NCBI RefSeq assembly: GCF_900182905.1
Contig: NZ_FXUF01000008.1
Location: 1 to 64,000, forward strand
DNA from: Anoxynatronum buryatiense
GTDB lineage: Bacteria; Bacillota; Clostridia; Peptostreptococcales; Tindalliaceae
Reading direction: 5' to 3'
Length of the DNA stretch: 64,000 nt
Below the pieces are notes generated by a model. It had not been told where the DNA came from. It ran no database searches and worked only from the letters and a program-made list of their open reading frames with translations. This document shows, in pieces, positions 44,793-53,600 of this stretch (positions are counted from its first letter, which is position 1; each line of letters begins with the position of its first letter). The position numbers and the translations under genes were made by a program.

Positions 44793-45943
44793 TGCACACC
44801 AATAACAAGTCCTTATCAAAGGTCACCCGATGGATGGCATGGCTGTTAATCCTGCTGATACTCACCGGCTGCGCTTCAACCCAGCCTGCCCCGGCGGACA
44901 GCACGCAGCCAGAGACTCCTATGGCCCAGGAAGACCCTTTGGAAGAAGTAGCTGAACCACAGATTGATGCTGGGAAATGGATCACCGACGCCGTTGGAAG
45001 GGAAGTGCTGGTACCGGACAAGATTCAACGGGTTGCCTGCCTCTACGCCTTCTCCGGTTATGCCGTCACTCTGCTGGGAGATGGCGACAAAATCGTGGCC
45101 ACCCCCGGCGGGTTGAAGCGTGACCGCCTGCTGGCCATGGTCAACCCCGCTATCGAAGAGGTTTCCGTCCCAAGAGCAGGGGGCACCATTAATGTGGAAG
45201 AACTGTTAAACTTAAAACCAGACCTGGTTTTTGTCAGCATCGAAACCGCTGCTGACGACCGGGAAATGGACAAAATGGACAAGACCGGCATTCCTTTTTT
45301 GGTGGTGGATTTCACCAGCATTGAAGACCAAATGGCAAACATTGCCTTTATTGGCGAAGCCATGGGCAGAATCCAGGAGGCTCAGGCTTTTAACGCCTAC
45401 TACCAATCAGTGATTGACAGGGTGGAAGGTGTGCTGGCCCAAGTGCCCATGGGGGATCGGGTCACCGTGTACCACTCCATCAACGAAGCCACTCGCACCG
45501 ACATCAAAGGCTCCCTGTCTGCCCAATGGACCAACATTGCCGGAGCCAACAATGTGGCTATGAACCAGGACCTGCGTTTTGTGGACAACAAATATTTCGC
45601 CGCCCTGGAGCAAATCCTGCTGTGGGACCCGGAAGTAATGATTGTCAATGAACCGGACGTGGTGAAATACATCCTCACCAATCCCCAATGGGCAACATTG
45701 CAGGCCGTAAAACAGCAAAAAGTATACCAACTGCCTCAGGGAATCTCCCGCTGGGGCCACCCCGGGGCCGTAGAAACTCCCCTGGCCATCCTCTGGACAG
45801 CCAAAACCCTGTACCCGGAACTCTTTGAAGACATGGACCTGAAAGAAGAAATACAGCACTTTTACCGTACCTTTCTGGCCTTTGACCTGGAAGATGACCT
45901 GACTGAGCAGATTTTACAGGGAGGACTAAGGGATCCAAAGTAA
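44789..45943 (+). CDS. FecB/BtuF-type ABC transporter substrate-binding lipoprotein
   Basis: A 384-residue binding protein. The signal peptide ends in the lipobox LILTGC (Cys28 or so) followed by a Pro/Glu-rich linker. The two lobes of a type III (siderophore/vitamin B12-type) binding protein follow: ITDAVGREVLVPDKIQRVACLYAFSG, then VEELLNLKPDLVFVSI, and in the second lobe ISRWGHPGAVETPLAILWTAKTLYPELF. The latter pattern occurs in proteins that bind metal-tetrapyrroles and some oxyanions. ATG 44789 or 44792 both fit. Confidence 0.9.
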   Translation: MMHTNNKSLSKVTRWMAWLLILLILTGCASTQPAPADSTQPETPMAQEDPLEEVAEPQIDAGKWITDAVGREVLVPDKIQRVACLYAFSGYAVTLLGDGDKIVATPGGLKRDRLLAMVNPAIEEVSVPRAGGTINVEELLNLKPDLVFVSIETAADDREMDKMDKTGIPFLVVDFTSIEDQMANIAFIGEAMGRIQEAQAFNAYYQSVIDRVEGVLAQVPMGDRVTVYHSINEATRTDIKGSLSAQWTNIAGANNVAMNQDLRFVDNKYFAALEQILLWDPEVMIVNEPDVVKYILTNPQWATLQAVKQQKVYQLPQGISRWGHPGAVETPLAILWTAKTLYPELFEDMDLKEEIQHFYRTFLAFDLEDDLTEQILQGGLRDPK

Positions 45944-45981
45944 CACTTCATCACATTTCAATGGAAGAAAGGAACCTTCCC

Positions 45982-46758
45982 ATGACCACTAACCGTTTTG
46001 AAAAGCTGTTTATTTCACTGGACGACACCGACAATCTGGAAAGCCTCGGCACTGGTCACCTGGCCGCTGCCTTTGCTCGCTGCATCGAAAAATACGGATG
46101 GGGCACAACCACCTTCATCTCACGCCATCAGCTCTATGTTCATGACGACATACCCTACACCTCTCACAACAGTGCCATGTGCTTCACTGCAGAACTGAAC
46201 CTGGCTCACCACCAGGCACTGGTGGAAGCTGGTGCAGATTTTCTCCTAAAAGAAAGTGCCCCAGGCTCTGACCCAGGCTTTTGCGTTGCCCCCCTGTCAA
46301 AAATTGACGGGTCACACCAGTTGCTGCGATACAGCCGTCGGGCAAAGGAAGAAGTATTGACAAAATCGGAAGCTTACGCCCTGGCCGCTTCCCTGGGCAT
46401 CCACCTGTCGGAACACGGCGGCACCGGACAGGGTGTAGTGGGTGCTCTGGCCGCAGTGGGATTGCGCCTGGGAGGCAATGACGGCCGCATCAAGGGAAAG
46501 CACCTGGAAGGCATGGCAGGAAAATGTCTCACTGTGGATGAAATCTGCCAACGCAGCGCCGTTGATGCCGTATGGACCATGGATTACCGTCCACTGAAGG
46601 AAAACGAAAAAGTGCTTCTTGGGGAAAAAGTTAAAAGTGTGTTGTTGCAGCACCAATCCGTACTATTGGTGGTGCCCGGAGAAGACTTTGACATGACAGG
46701 TGCCAGGATTGACACTCCCTGGGTGACCTGTCCAAGACACCTGCTTCAAAAATATTAG
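45982..46758 (+). CDS. TiaS kinase-domain-like protein, function unknown
   Basis: A 258-residue protein that lines up with the N-terminal kinase-like domain of archaeal TiaS, the enzyme that attaches agmatine to tRNA-Ile2. The two landmarks are IxLDDTDN (DDTDN at residues 14-18), and HGGTGQGVVGALAAVG (about 145-160), equivalent to the ATP-site and glycine-rich segments of TiaS. The ferredoxin-like, OB-fold and zinc-ribbon parts of TiaS that bind tRNA and agmatine are missing, and bacteria use TilS for that tRNA, so its substrate must be different, perhaps a corrinoid-, haem- or metal-ligand-type molecule brought in by the ABC transporter just before it. ATG 45982 is chosen with AAAGGA at 45967-45972. 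Last gene of the operon, followed by a terminator. Confidence 0.65.
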   Translation: MTTNRFEKLFISLDDTDNLESLGTGHLAAAFARCIEKYGWGTTTFISRHQLYVHDDIPYTSHNSAMCFTAELNLAHHQALVEAGADFLLKESAPGSDPGFCVAPLSKIDGSHQLLRYSRRAKEEVLTKSEAYALAASLGIHLSEHGGTGQGVVGALAAVGLRLGGNDGRIKGKHLEGMAGKCLTVDEICQRSAVDAVWTMDYRPLKENEKVLLGEKVKSVLLQHQSVLLVVPGEDFDMTGARIDTPWVTCPRHLLQKY

Positions 46759-46794
46759 TGTAAAAGCCACATTTTGATAAACGCTTGAGAGCGT

Positions 46795-46824
46795 AACCGG
46801 CCTTGTGTCAAGGTCGGTTTTTTT
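46795..46824 (+). terminator. Intrinsic terminator of the FecBCD/TiaS-like operon
   Basis: AACCGGCCTTG and CAAGGTCGGTT form an 11-pair stem, followed by seven T. The stem resembles the terminator at 40431. Confidence 0.92.
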
Positions 46825-46949
46825 AGCCCTAAAATCTCTGGTATGAGTGGGTTTAGGAATTTGGTGCTTTCGATTGCAAAAAAGCAAATTCATTTAAGTG
46901 GTGATCGTGATGCATATTCAACGATGAATTGGGTAACATGAATAATTAG

Positions 46950-46986
46950 AAATATAAAAGCCTGATAGGTGGAAATATAAAAGCCT
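46950..46986. repeat. 14-base direct repeat before the ligase gene
   Basis: AAATATAAAAGCCT occurs at 46950-46963 and 46973-46986, start to start 23 bases. It lies 34 bases before the next gene and could be a regulator site, as two copies are spaced about two helical turns. Confidence 0.6.
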
Positions 46987-47019
46987 TAGGATAAAGAAAC
47001 GTGACGGGAGTGGCAGATC

Positions 47020-48333
47020 ATGGAGATTAAAAACAACCATCAGCAAGACCGGATTGTGGCGCTGCTCAGGCAGGGTGAGACGGCGGCGGCTGATCTTCGC
47101 ATTGGTATGGAAATGGAACATGTGGTGGTGGATGCACAAACCCTGGAATCGGTGAACTACTACCAGGAAAAGGGAATTGAAGCCATTCTGAAGCAACTGA
47201 TTCCCAAGGGCTATGACCCCATTTATGAAGATGAGCATGTGGTGGGACTGCGCCACCCGGAGTATGTGATTACCCTGGAACCGGGAGGACAGCTGGAAAT
47301 CAGCATTGATCCCAGCGACGAGCTGGAGGTGATCTACCGGCGGTATTGGACCTTCCTCCACCACCTTATACCGGTGCTGGAAACCCAGGGTCAGTGGCTC
47401 CTGGCCGTGGGCTATCACCCCCGCACCTCCATCCACGATATTCCCTTCAATCCCAAAAAAAGATACCGGTACATGTCGGAGTATTTTCAGCAAACCGGCC
47501 GGTATGCCCATTACATGATGAAAGGAACCGCTTCCCTTCAGGTGATTGTGGACTACATAGATCAGACAGATTTTATCGAGAAGTTCCGGGTGGCTCATTT
47601 TCTCATGCCCTTTCTGGCGCTGTTGACAGATAATGCGCCCTACTTTGAAGGAGAGCCTGCTCAACAGGTCAGCATGCGGACTGCCATCTGGGATGAAACA
47701 GACCCGGCCAGGTGTGGGCTGATTCCGGGAGTGATGGATACAGAGTTCGGCTACCAGGCCTATGCTGATTATATTCTGCGGACGCCTCCCATTCTGGTTC
47801 AGCAGGGCCACACATACAGGGGCACCGGTGACATGCCCGCGGCAGCGCTGGAAGGGCTGGAGAATTTCACTGATGAAGAGGCAGACCACCTGCTTTCCAT
47901 GGTTTTTCCAGATGTACGGGTGCGCCGGTACATCGAGATTCGCATGGCAGACTCGTTGCCCCTTCCCCTCAGCTTTGGATTTGCTGCCCTGGTGAAGAAT
48001 CTCTTCTACCGGGAAGCTTCCCTCCACTATTTGTACCACCTTTCCCAGGGGATGAGTGACGCTCGCTTGAATCAGCTGCGCCACGACATGCAGCACCAGG
48101 GCTATCAGGCCCGCTTTGGAGGCACCACCTGCCAGCAGATGCTGCTGACACTGCTGGATCTGGCCAAACAGGAAGCCACCGCCCGGGAGCTGGCATGGCT
48201 GGGGCATCTGGAAAATCTGGTGGTGAACCAGGAAACTCCGGCAGCCTACAGCCGGCGCAGGGTGGCAGAAGATGGTTGGCAGGGGCTTGAATGGTGCGCC
48301 GCTCACCAATGGACAGAGGAGGAAACCATGTGA
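47020..48333 (+). CDS. Glutamate-cysteine ligase-like enzyme (GCS2/EgtA type)
   Basis: A 437-residue member of the plant-type/GCS2 ligases, which join the side-chain carboxyl of glutamate to the amino group of cysteine with ATP. The N-terminal LRIGMEMEHVVVD carries the Glu-x-Glu metal ligands, followed by RHPEYVITLEPGGQLEIS, the ATP/substrate loop, and RTAIWDETDPARCGL and YIEIRMADSLPL, typical of the family. It may make gamma-glutamylcysteine. The ATG 47020 follows GGGAGTGG. The last codons overlap the next gene, so production of both is coupled. Whether the product is a glutathione-like thiol cannot be read from the sequence. Confidence 0.82.
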   Translation: MEIKNNHQQDRIVALLRQGETAAADLRIGMEMEHVVVDAQTLESVNYYQEKGIEAILKQLIPKGYDPIYEDEHVVGLRHPEYVITLEPGGQLEISIDPSDELEVIYRRYWTFLHHLIPVLETQGQWLLAVGYHPRTSIHDIPFNPKKRYRYMSEYFQQTGRYAHYMMKGTASLQVIVDYIDQTDFIEKFRVAHFLMPFLALLTDNAPYFEGEPAQQVSMRTAIWDETDPARCGLIPGVMDTEFGYQAYADYILRTPPILVQQGHTYRGTGDMPAAALEGLENFTDEEADHLLSMVFPDVRVRRYIEIRMADSLPLPLSFGFAALVKNLFYREASLHYLYHLSQGMSDARLNQLRHDMQHQGYQARFGGTTCQQMLLTLLDLAKQEATARELAWLGHLENLVVNQETPAAYSRRRVAEDGWQGLEWCAAHQWTEEETM

Positions 48334-49691
48334 AAGAAACGCTGAGCCCCTATTGGGATCAATACCGACAGTGGGTTTTGGCCCATCCCCGTGAAATGCA
48401 GGCTTCCCATGAAGGGTTGATGGCGGCGGTGGCAGATTCGCCGGCAAAATACAAAGGCAAACCGGTGGAATTCCTTCACCATCCCTTTTTTATGACGTCT
48501 TCCCAATGGCAGCATCTTGACCGCATCACCCAGACGATGATGAACCTCATCAAGCGGGTAACCAGTGAGTATGTGGAGAACCCGGCTTTTCGAAAGCATT
48601 TTCCTTTCTCGCCCCTGACAGAATCCCTGATTCTGAAGGATCCGGGCTATGATTATCCCGTGCCCGTCACCCGCATTGATCTTTTTTATCAGCTGGAAAC
48701 CGGTGCTTTTCAGTTTTGTGAAATCAACACCGATGGTTCTTCCGGCATGGTGGAAGCCCGTGAACTGCAGCAGATCATAGGCAGTTCGCCTACGGTGAAT
48801 GCGTTGAATTTACCGGCCGATGCCCTGCGGGGCGGTGAATTTTTCAACAGCTGGGTCGATGCACTGCAGAGGAACTACCGTCATTGGCGGGTGTCCCGGA
48901 ATAAAGGGCCTGACTTTCCTGAAAATCCCCGGGTGGCCATTGTTGACCTCTTTTCAAGTGAGCCGCCTTCGGAGTTCATGGAGTTTCAAAAAGCCTTTGA
49001 GAAAGCGGGCTGTCCCTGTGTGGTGGCAGACGCCCGGGAGCTGGTGCTGAAAGATGGCCGGCTGATGGCGGGAGAACAGGTGATTGATGTGATCTATCGA
49101 CGGCTGGTCACCTGGGAACTGGTGGAAAACTGGCAGCAACTGACACCCCTGGCAGAGGCCATTGAAGCAGATCATGTGTGCCTGGTGGGGGCAGTCAGAT
49201 CTCAGATTCCACATCACAAACGTTTTTTTGCCATTCTTCATGATGAAGAAGCCACCGGATTTCTGGATGAATCCCAACGCCGCTTTATTCGGGAGCATGT
49301 GCCCTACACCGCCCAGTTACAGCGGAACAATGAAGCCGACTGGCAACACTGGCTGAAGGAAAAAGACCGGTACATCATCAAGCCTGAAGACCGGTATGCC
49401 TCCTATGGCGTATATGCGGGAAGGGACTGGTCTTCGGAAGAATGGGAGAAAAAGCTTCAAAGGGCCGCAGCAGAAGATTATCTCATTCAGGAGTTCTGTC
49501 AGGTGCCTCAATTGCCCATGGCTGTGGTGGAAGAACATCGGGTGGATTTCGAACCTTTTTATTACCTCACCGGCTGCTTTGTCTATAACGAGATTTTTCA
49601 GGGCCCTTACATCAGGGCGGGGCGTCACAGCATCATCGGCAGTGTGGTGGAATGCTTCACCGTGCCGGCTTTTCAGGTGGCTGACCAGTGA
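48330..49691 (+). CDS. Glutathionylspermidine synthase-like ATP-grasp ligase
   Basis: A 453-residue protein resembling the synthetase half of glutathionylspermidine synthase. The conserved blocks are RIDLFYQLETGAFQFCEINTDGSSG (ATP-grasp acidic motif), IYRRLVTWELV, YIIKPEDRYASYGVYAG (nucleotide/metal loop) and the C-terminal LTGCFVYNE. The amidase half found in E. coli Gsp is absent, as is usual in Firmicutes. The acceptor amine is unknown. GTG 48330 overlaps the ligase stop and follows GAGGAGG. Next to the glutamate-cysteine ligase it implies a two-step synthesis of a gamma-glutamylcysteine-derived amide. Confidence 0.8.
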   Translation: MKETLSPYWDQYRQWVLAHPREMQASHEGLMAAVADSPAKYKGKPVEFLHHPFFMTSSQWQHLDRITQTMMNLIKRVTSEYVENPAFRKHFPFSPLTESLILKDPGYDYPVPVTRIDLFYQLETGAFQFCEINTDGSSGMVEARELQQIIGSSPTVNALNLPADALRGGEFFNSWVDALQRNYRHWRVSRNKGPDFPENPRVAIVDLFSSEPPSEFMEFQKAFEKAGCPCVVADARELVLKDGRLMAGEQVIDVIYRRLVTWELVENWQQLTPLAEAIEADHVCLVGAVRSQIPHHKRFFAILHDEEATGFLDESQRRFIREHVPYTAQLQRNNEADWQHWLKEKDRYIIKPEDRYASYGVYAGRDWSSEEWEKKLQRAAAEDYLIQEFCQVPQLPMAVVEEHRVDFEPFYYLTGCFVYNEIFQGPYIRAGRHSIIGSVVECFTVPAFQVADQ

Positions 49692-49828
49692 AAGAGATTG
49701 TTACTTTTTGATTACGAAACCCACAATTCATCAGGTAAATCATAGCGCCCGGCTGTTGAATCAGTTATAATGAACTGAGAGAGAACAGACCGGGCATTTT
49801 AACGGATTTCTGCAGGGGGGGCTGGCCA

Positions 49829-51043
49829 TTGCGAATCAAATGGGATCGTCAGTATCTGAAATATACATTTTATGCGGCACTGACCATCATCATTGCCATT
49901 GCTTTTTTTCACATGGTCGATAACCTGTCCCTTTTCGTCAGTTCCATCCGAACCGCCTTCAGATGGACCAGACGACTCATCAGCCCTTTCATCGTCGCAG
50001 CCTTCATTGCCTACCTGATGAATCCGGGCGTGCGGTGGTTTGAGCACCGGGTTTATGGGCGCATTCCATCCTTAAACAACCGCCGGCGAATCAAACGGAA
50101 TGCCAGTATCGCCACGGTTTTTCTGATTTTAGCAAGTGCCATCATTGGGCTGGTGATGGTGGTGGCACCGCAAATTGCCGCTAACATACGTGAGATTGCC
50201 AAACGAGCCCCTGAGTATGCTGTTTTTATTGAAAATCTGGTGCAGAATTGGTCGGAAGAGATCAGCTCCATGCGCTTCTATAACATGAATGTGTACGAGT
50301 ATCTGGAGCCGATGGAGAAGAAAATTATCAGTTACTTCGATCAGGCAGGAGAACTGCTGGACACGATGGTGACCATGGTGGTGAACCGGGCGCTGATCAT
50401 TACTTCGGGATTTCTGAATTTCCTGCTGGGACTGGTCATCTCCTTCTACGCATTGGCTGATAAAGAATCCTTTAAAAAGGGAATTGAACGTTTTCTTAGA
50501 GCCTTTATCTCCAGTGAACGGGTGGAAGGGATCAAACAGTTTGGCAGGGATGCAGACCTGCTGTTTTCCAGGTTTATTGTGGGTAAAACCCTTGACTCGG
50601 TGATCATTGGTATTCTATGCTACATTGGCATGAGTTTCTTGAATGTTCGTTACGCTCTGTTGCTGAGTGTGGTGGTGGGAGTAACCAATATGATTCCCTA
50701 TTTTGGCCCGTTCATTGGCATGGTACCGGCTGGTTTTTTGACCCTCTTCGAAGGACCAATGAAAGCGCTTTGGGTGGTGCTGTTTATTCTGGCGTTGCAG
50801 CAGTTCGACGGGCTTTACCTGGGTCCCAAAATTCTGGGGAACAGCGTGGGGATTCCCCCGTTCTGGGTGATCTTCTCCATCGTGGTGGGTGGCAAGCTCT
50901 TTGGCGTCATGGGTATGTTTCTGGGGGTGCCGGTCTTTGGTGTCATCCGGCTCTTTGTTTTTCGAATTCTGGATCAGCTGGTGGCTCAAAAGGAAGCTTT
51001 GGTGCCGCTGATTATGGAAGAAGATCAACAGGATACCTCGTGA
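49829..51043 (+). CDS. AI-2E (YdiK/PerM-like) family transporter
   Basis: A 404-residue polytopic membrane protein of the AI-2E/PerM family. There are about eight hydrophobic segments, with the conserved blocks ISPFIVAAFIAYLMNP near the N-terminus and YALLLSVVVGVTNMIPYFGPFIG with QQFDGLYLGPKILGNSVGIPPFW in the C-terminal half. Family members export or antiport small solutes or autoinducer-2, and in halophiles sodium. TTG 49829 with a run of G (AGGGGGGG) eight bases upstream. It ends in a long shared terminator facing the UPF0173 gene. Confidence 0.87.
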   Translation: MRIKWDRQYLKYTFYAALTIIIAIAFFHMVDNLSLFVSSIRTAFRWTRRLISPFIVAAFIAYLMNPGVRWFEHRVYGRIPSLNNRRRIKRNASIATVFLILASAIIGLVMVVAPQIAANIREIAKRAPEYAVFIENLVQNWSEEISSMRFYNMNVYEYLEPMEKKIISYFDQAGELLDTMVTMVVNRALIITSGFLNFLLGLVISFYALADKESFKKGIERFLRAFISSERVEGIKQFGRDADLLFSRFIVGKTLDSVIIGILCYIGMSFLNVRYALLLSVVVGVTNMIPYFGPFIGMVPAGFLTLFEGPMKALWVVLFILALQQFDGLYLGPKILGNSVGIPPFWVIFSIVVGGKLFGVMGMFLGVPVFGVIRLFVFRILDQLVAQKEALVPLIMEEDQQDTS

Positions 51044-51076
51044 ACCATTTACACAAGCCAATCAATTGATAAACAG

Positions 51077-51127
51077 TAAGCCATACAAAAGCCCCGCCGG
51101 CAGCCGGTGGGGCTTTTGTATGGCTTA
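51077..51127. terminator. Long bidirectional terminator
   Basis: A 24-pair inverted repeat around a three-base loop (arms 51077-51100 and 51104-51127, one G-T pair). The central pairs are GCCCC/GGGGC, flanked on both strands by AAAA/TTTT, so both the AI-2E gene (+) and the UPF0173 gene (-) can use it. Confidence 0.93.
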
Positions 51128-51171
51128 TAATCCCGTTGACTATGATCTCCCGTGGTAAGCATACCGGAGAA

Positions 51172-51843
51172 CTAAAACTCAAAAGTATCACCCGGGGCAA
51201 GTATTTTGGTCTGGGAAGCGTTGTTTCCGGCGGCAAAGGTTTTGGGATCAGCCTCAATCACCGGAAAGGTGTTAAAGTGCATGGGAATGGCCACGGCCGG
51301 GCGAATCATCTCCACAGCCCGCAGGGCATCCGTCACATCCATGGTGAAATTGCCGCCGATGGGCAGCAGCGCCACGTCGATGGATTCCACTTCCAGCAGC
51401 TGCATATCCATGGTGAGCCCGGTGTCACCGGCGTGGTATAGCTTTTTCCCTTCCACTTCAATCACAAAGCCGCCGGGATTTCCCCCGTACACCATGCCTT
51501 CCGGGGTTTCAATACCTGAACCGTGGAGCGCGGGGGTCATCTTTACCACGCCGAAATCCATGGTGGTGCGTCCGCCGATATGCATGGCGTGACAGGCAAC
51601 CCCCTGTTGGCCCAGATAGTGGCAGATTTCATAGTTGGCAATCACCGTGGCTCCTGACGCTTTTGCCAGGGCGACGGCATCTCCCAGATGATCGCCATGA
51701 CCATGGGTCAGAAAGAGATGGGTGAGCTGTGTCTCATCGTATGCCTTTGTCACATCTCCGGGAATAAAAGGGTCGATCATGGCTTTCAGTTTACCGGCTT
51801 CCACATAAAAAGCAGAATGGCCCAAATACTGGATTTTCATCAT
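51172..51843 (-). CDS. UPF0173 metal-dependent hydrolase (MBL fold)
   Basis: A 223-residue metallo-beta-lactamase-fold hydrolase of the UPF0173 group. The active-site motif is LTHGHGDHLGD (H-x-H-x-D-H), with further metal ligands in the YHAGDTGL segment and the C-terminal PMHFNTFP. The true substrate of this group is not known. ATG 51843 follows AAAGGTGG; the frame opens six residues earlier. It is convergent with the AI-2E gene and upstream of nhaC in the same direction. Confidence 0.9.
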   Translation of the reverse strand: MMKIQYLGHSAFYVEAGKLKAMIDPFIPGDVTKAYDETQLTHLFLTHGHGDHLGDAVALAKASGATVIANYEICHYLGQQGVACHAMHIGGRTTMDFGVVKMTPALHGSGIETPEGMVYGGNPGGFVIEVEGKKLYHAGDTGLTMDMQLLEVESIDVALLPIGGNFTMDVTDALRAVEMIRPAVAIPMHFNTFPVIEADPKTFAAGNNASQTKILAPGDTFEF

Positions 51844-51984
51844 TATCCACCTTTCTGTCATTTGTCTGAATCAACTGACGAATTCTCTGAGTTCATTATA
51901 TCACAGCCCCGATTTCATTCAAAGGCTTCCCTTCAGACGGTATCCATCAGTCAGCTGCTGTGGCCAAATCCTTTTATTTCAACA

Positions 51985-52012
51985 TAAAAGCCTCCCGGAT
52001 GACCGGGAGGCT
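51985..52012 (-). terminator. Intrinsic terminator of nhaC
   Basis: AGCCTCCCGG and CCGGGAGGCT, separated by ATGA; on the minus strand it is followed by TTTTAT. Confidence 0.9.
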
Positions 52013-52046
52013 CTGTCGTATAACGCAAACCGAACAGGTGAAAGCT

Positions 52047-53459
52047 CTAGGCTTTTGCGTTGACTTTTGTGCCATCTTCATTGAACACACCAAAGCCCAT
52101 GAATCCTGCAATGATTTCCACCACCGGCATGGCCAGGTTAAAGTAGGCATAGGGCAGGTAGGTGAAGGGGTGAACGCCCAGGGTTGTCCACATAAAGGCA
52201 CCGCAGGTATTCCAGGGGATCAAGGCTGAGGTGACGGTACCGCCGCCTTCCAGAGCGCGGGAAAGCACCTTGGGGTGAATGCCCTTTTCTTTGTAGGCAT
52301 CCTTGTACATACGACCGGGAATGACCAGAGCAATGTACTGCTCTCCTGCCAGCAGATTGACGGCAAAACAGGTGAGAACAGTGGCTGCAATGAGAGAACC
52401 GGTGTTGTGGGCCATCTTCAGAATGGCGCTGCCAACGGCATGAAGCATGCCGGTTTTTTCCATCACGCCGCCAAAGCACAGGGCAATGAGAATCAGTGAG
52501 ACAGTCCACATCATACCGTCAAGACCGCCTCGGCTCAGCAGATTGTCGATGATTTCGTTACCGCTTTCCAGTTCGAAGCCGTAATGGGCGGCATCAATGA
52601 ATGCACCCAGATCGGCGCCCTGGAACAGCATGGCAAAAAGACCGCCCAGCAGAACGCCGGCCATCAGACCGGGAAGTGCCGGCACTTTCATCACAACAAT
52701 GATGATAACCACAAGGGGAGGGATCAACAGCAGGGGTGAAATATTGAAGTTTTCAGCCATTGCCGCCAGCATCGAGTTGATTTCGCCAACATTCAGTTCC
52801 TGACCAGCGTAGCGGGTTCCCATGATGCCGTAAAGCACGGCGGCGATGAGAACAGCCGGAACAGTGGTATAAAACATGCTCTTGATATGTTCGAAAAGAG
52901 TGGTGCCAGCCATGGCGGGGGCCAGGTTGGTGGTATCGGAAAGGGGTGACATCTTATCACCAAAATAGGCACCCGAAACGATGGCGCCTGCCACCATTCC
53001 CTCAGGAATGCCAAGGCCGATGCCTACGCCCATGAGAGCAATCCCCACGGTGCCGGCGGTGGTCCAGGAACTTCCGGTGGAAACAGAGACGATCATGCAG
53101 ATAACCAAAGTGGCCAGCAGGAAAATACCGGGTGACAGAATTTGAAGGCCGTAGTAAATCATGGTGGGAACAGTACCGCTGAGGATCCAGGTACCAATGA
53201 TGGAACCAATGACCATCAGAATCAAGGCTGCCTGCATGGCCATGCTAATGGTGGCAATCATGGCCTCTTCAAGATCTGACCAGGCATAGCCCAGTACGAA
53301 AACACCAATGAGAGCGGCTACGATGGTTGCCAGAATAATAGGAATGTGCGGGTCGGCCCCCATGTACTGGATAGCAACAAAAAGAACGACGACGAGGAAT
53401 ATAATAACTAATAATGCATGCATGAATGTTGCTTGTTTCGGTTGTTTCTTCTCTTCCAT
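52047..53459 (-). CDS. nhaC: Na+/H+ antiporter, NhaC family
   Basis: A 470-residue antiporter that expels sodium in exchange for protons, with 11 or 12 membrane segments. The family features visible are MIVSVSTGSSWTTAGTVGIALMGVG, SGAYFGDKMSPLSDTTNLAP (a conserved ion-site region with D, K, S), and ALEGGGTVTSALIPWNTCGAFM near the C-terminus. ATG 53459 follows GGGAGGCG. Its promoter at 53601-53629 leaves a leader of about 135 bases. Confidence 0.93.
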   Translation of the reverse strand: MEEKKQPKQATFMHALLVIIFLVVVLFVAIQYMGADPHIPIILATIVAALIGVFVLGYAWSDLEEAMIATISMAMQAALILMVIGSIIGTWILSGTVPTMIYYGLQILSPGIFLLATLVICMIVSVSTGSSWTTAGTVGIALMGVGIGLGIPEGMVAGAIVSGAYFGDKMSPLSDTTNLAPAMAGTTLFEHIKSMFYTTVPAVLIAAVLYGIMGTRYAGQELNVGEINSMLAAMAENFNISPLLLIPPLVVIIIVVMKVPALPGLMAGVLLGGLFAMLFQGADLGAFIDAAHYGFELESGNEIIDNLLSRGGLDGMMWTVSLILIALCFGGVMEKTGMLHAVGSAILKMAHNTGSLIAATVLTCFAVNLLAGEQYIALVIPGRMYKDAYKEKGIHPKVLSRALEGGGTVTSALIPWNTCGAFMWTTLGVHPFTYLPYAYFNLAMPVVEIIAGFMGFGVFNEDGTKVNAKA

Positions 53460-53595
53460 TCAAACGCCTCCCTGGTTATAAAGATATGTATTGCCGGAAA
53501 GAAGAGTCGTGTACCGGTGAATCACCTCCCAGAGGGACCTTTGCCGAAAAAAATCAACAGGACATTCAGGCCATCTAAATAGTTAGCAATTTTCA
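53460..53595 (-). promoter_or_regulatory. Structured leader of nhaC (candidate cation-responsive RNA)
   Basis: Between the promoter and the nhaC start is a leader of about 135 bases with local pairing, including GGTGA-T-TCACC near 53519-53529 (as read in the minus strand) and CCGG repeats. Such leaders before sodium/proton antiporters can be ion-sensing riboswitches. I could not match a known consensus, so this is only a suspicion. Confidence 0.25.
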
Positions 53596-53600
53596 CGCAT

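Noticed and set aside
49747-49799. Hairpin GCCCGG...CCGGGC as a terminator after the synthase gene
   Set aside because: The loop is over 35 bases, and the likely promoter -10 of the next gene lies inside it, so termination here is doubtful.
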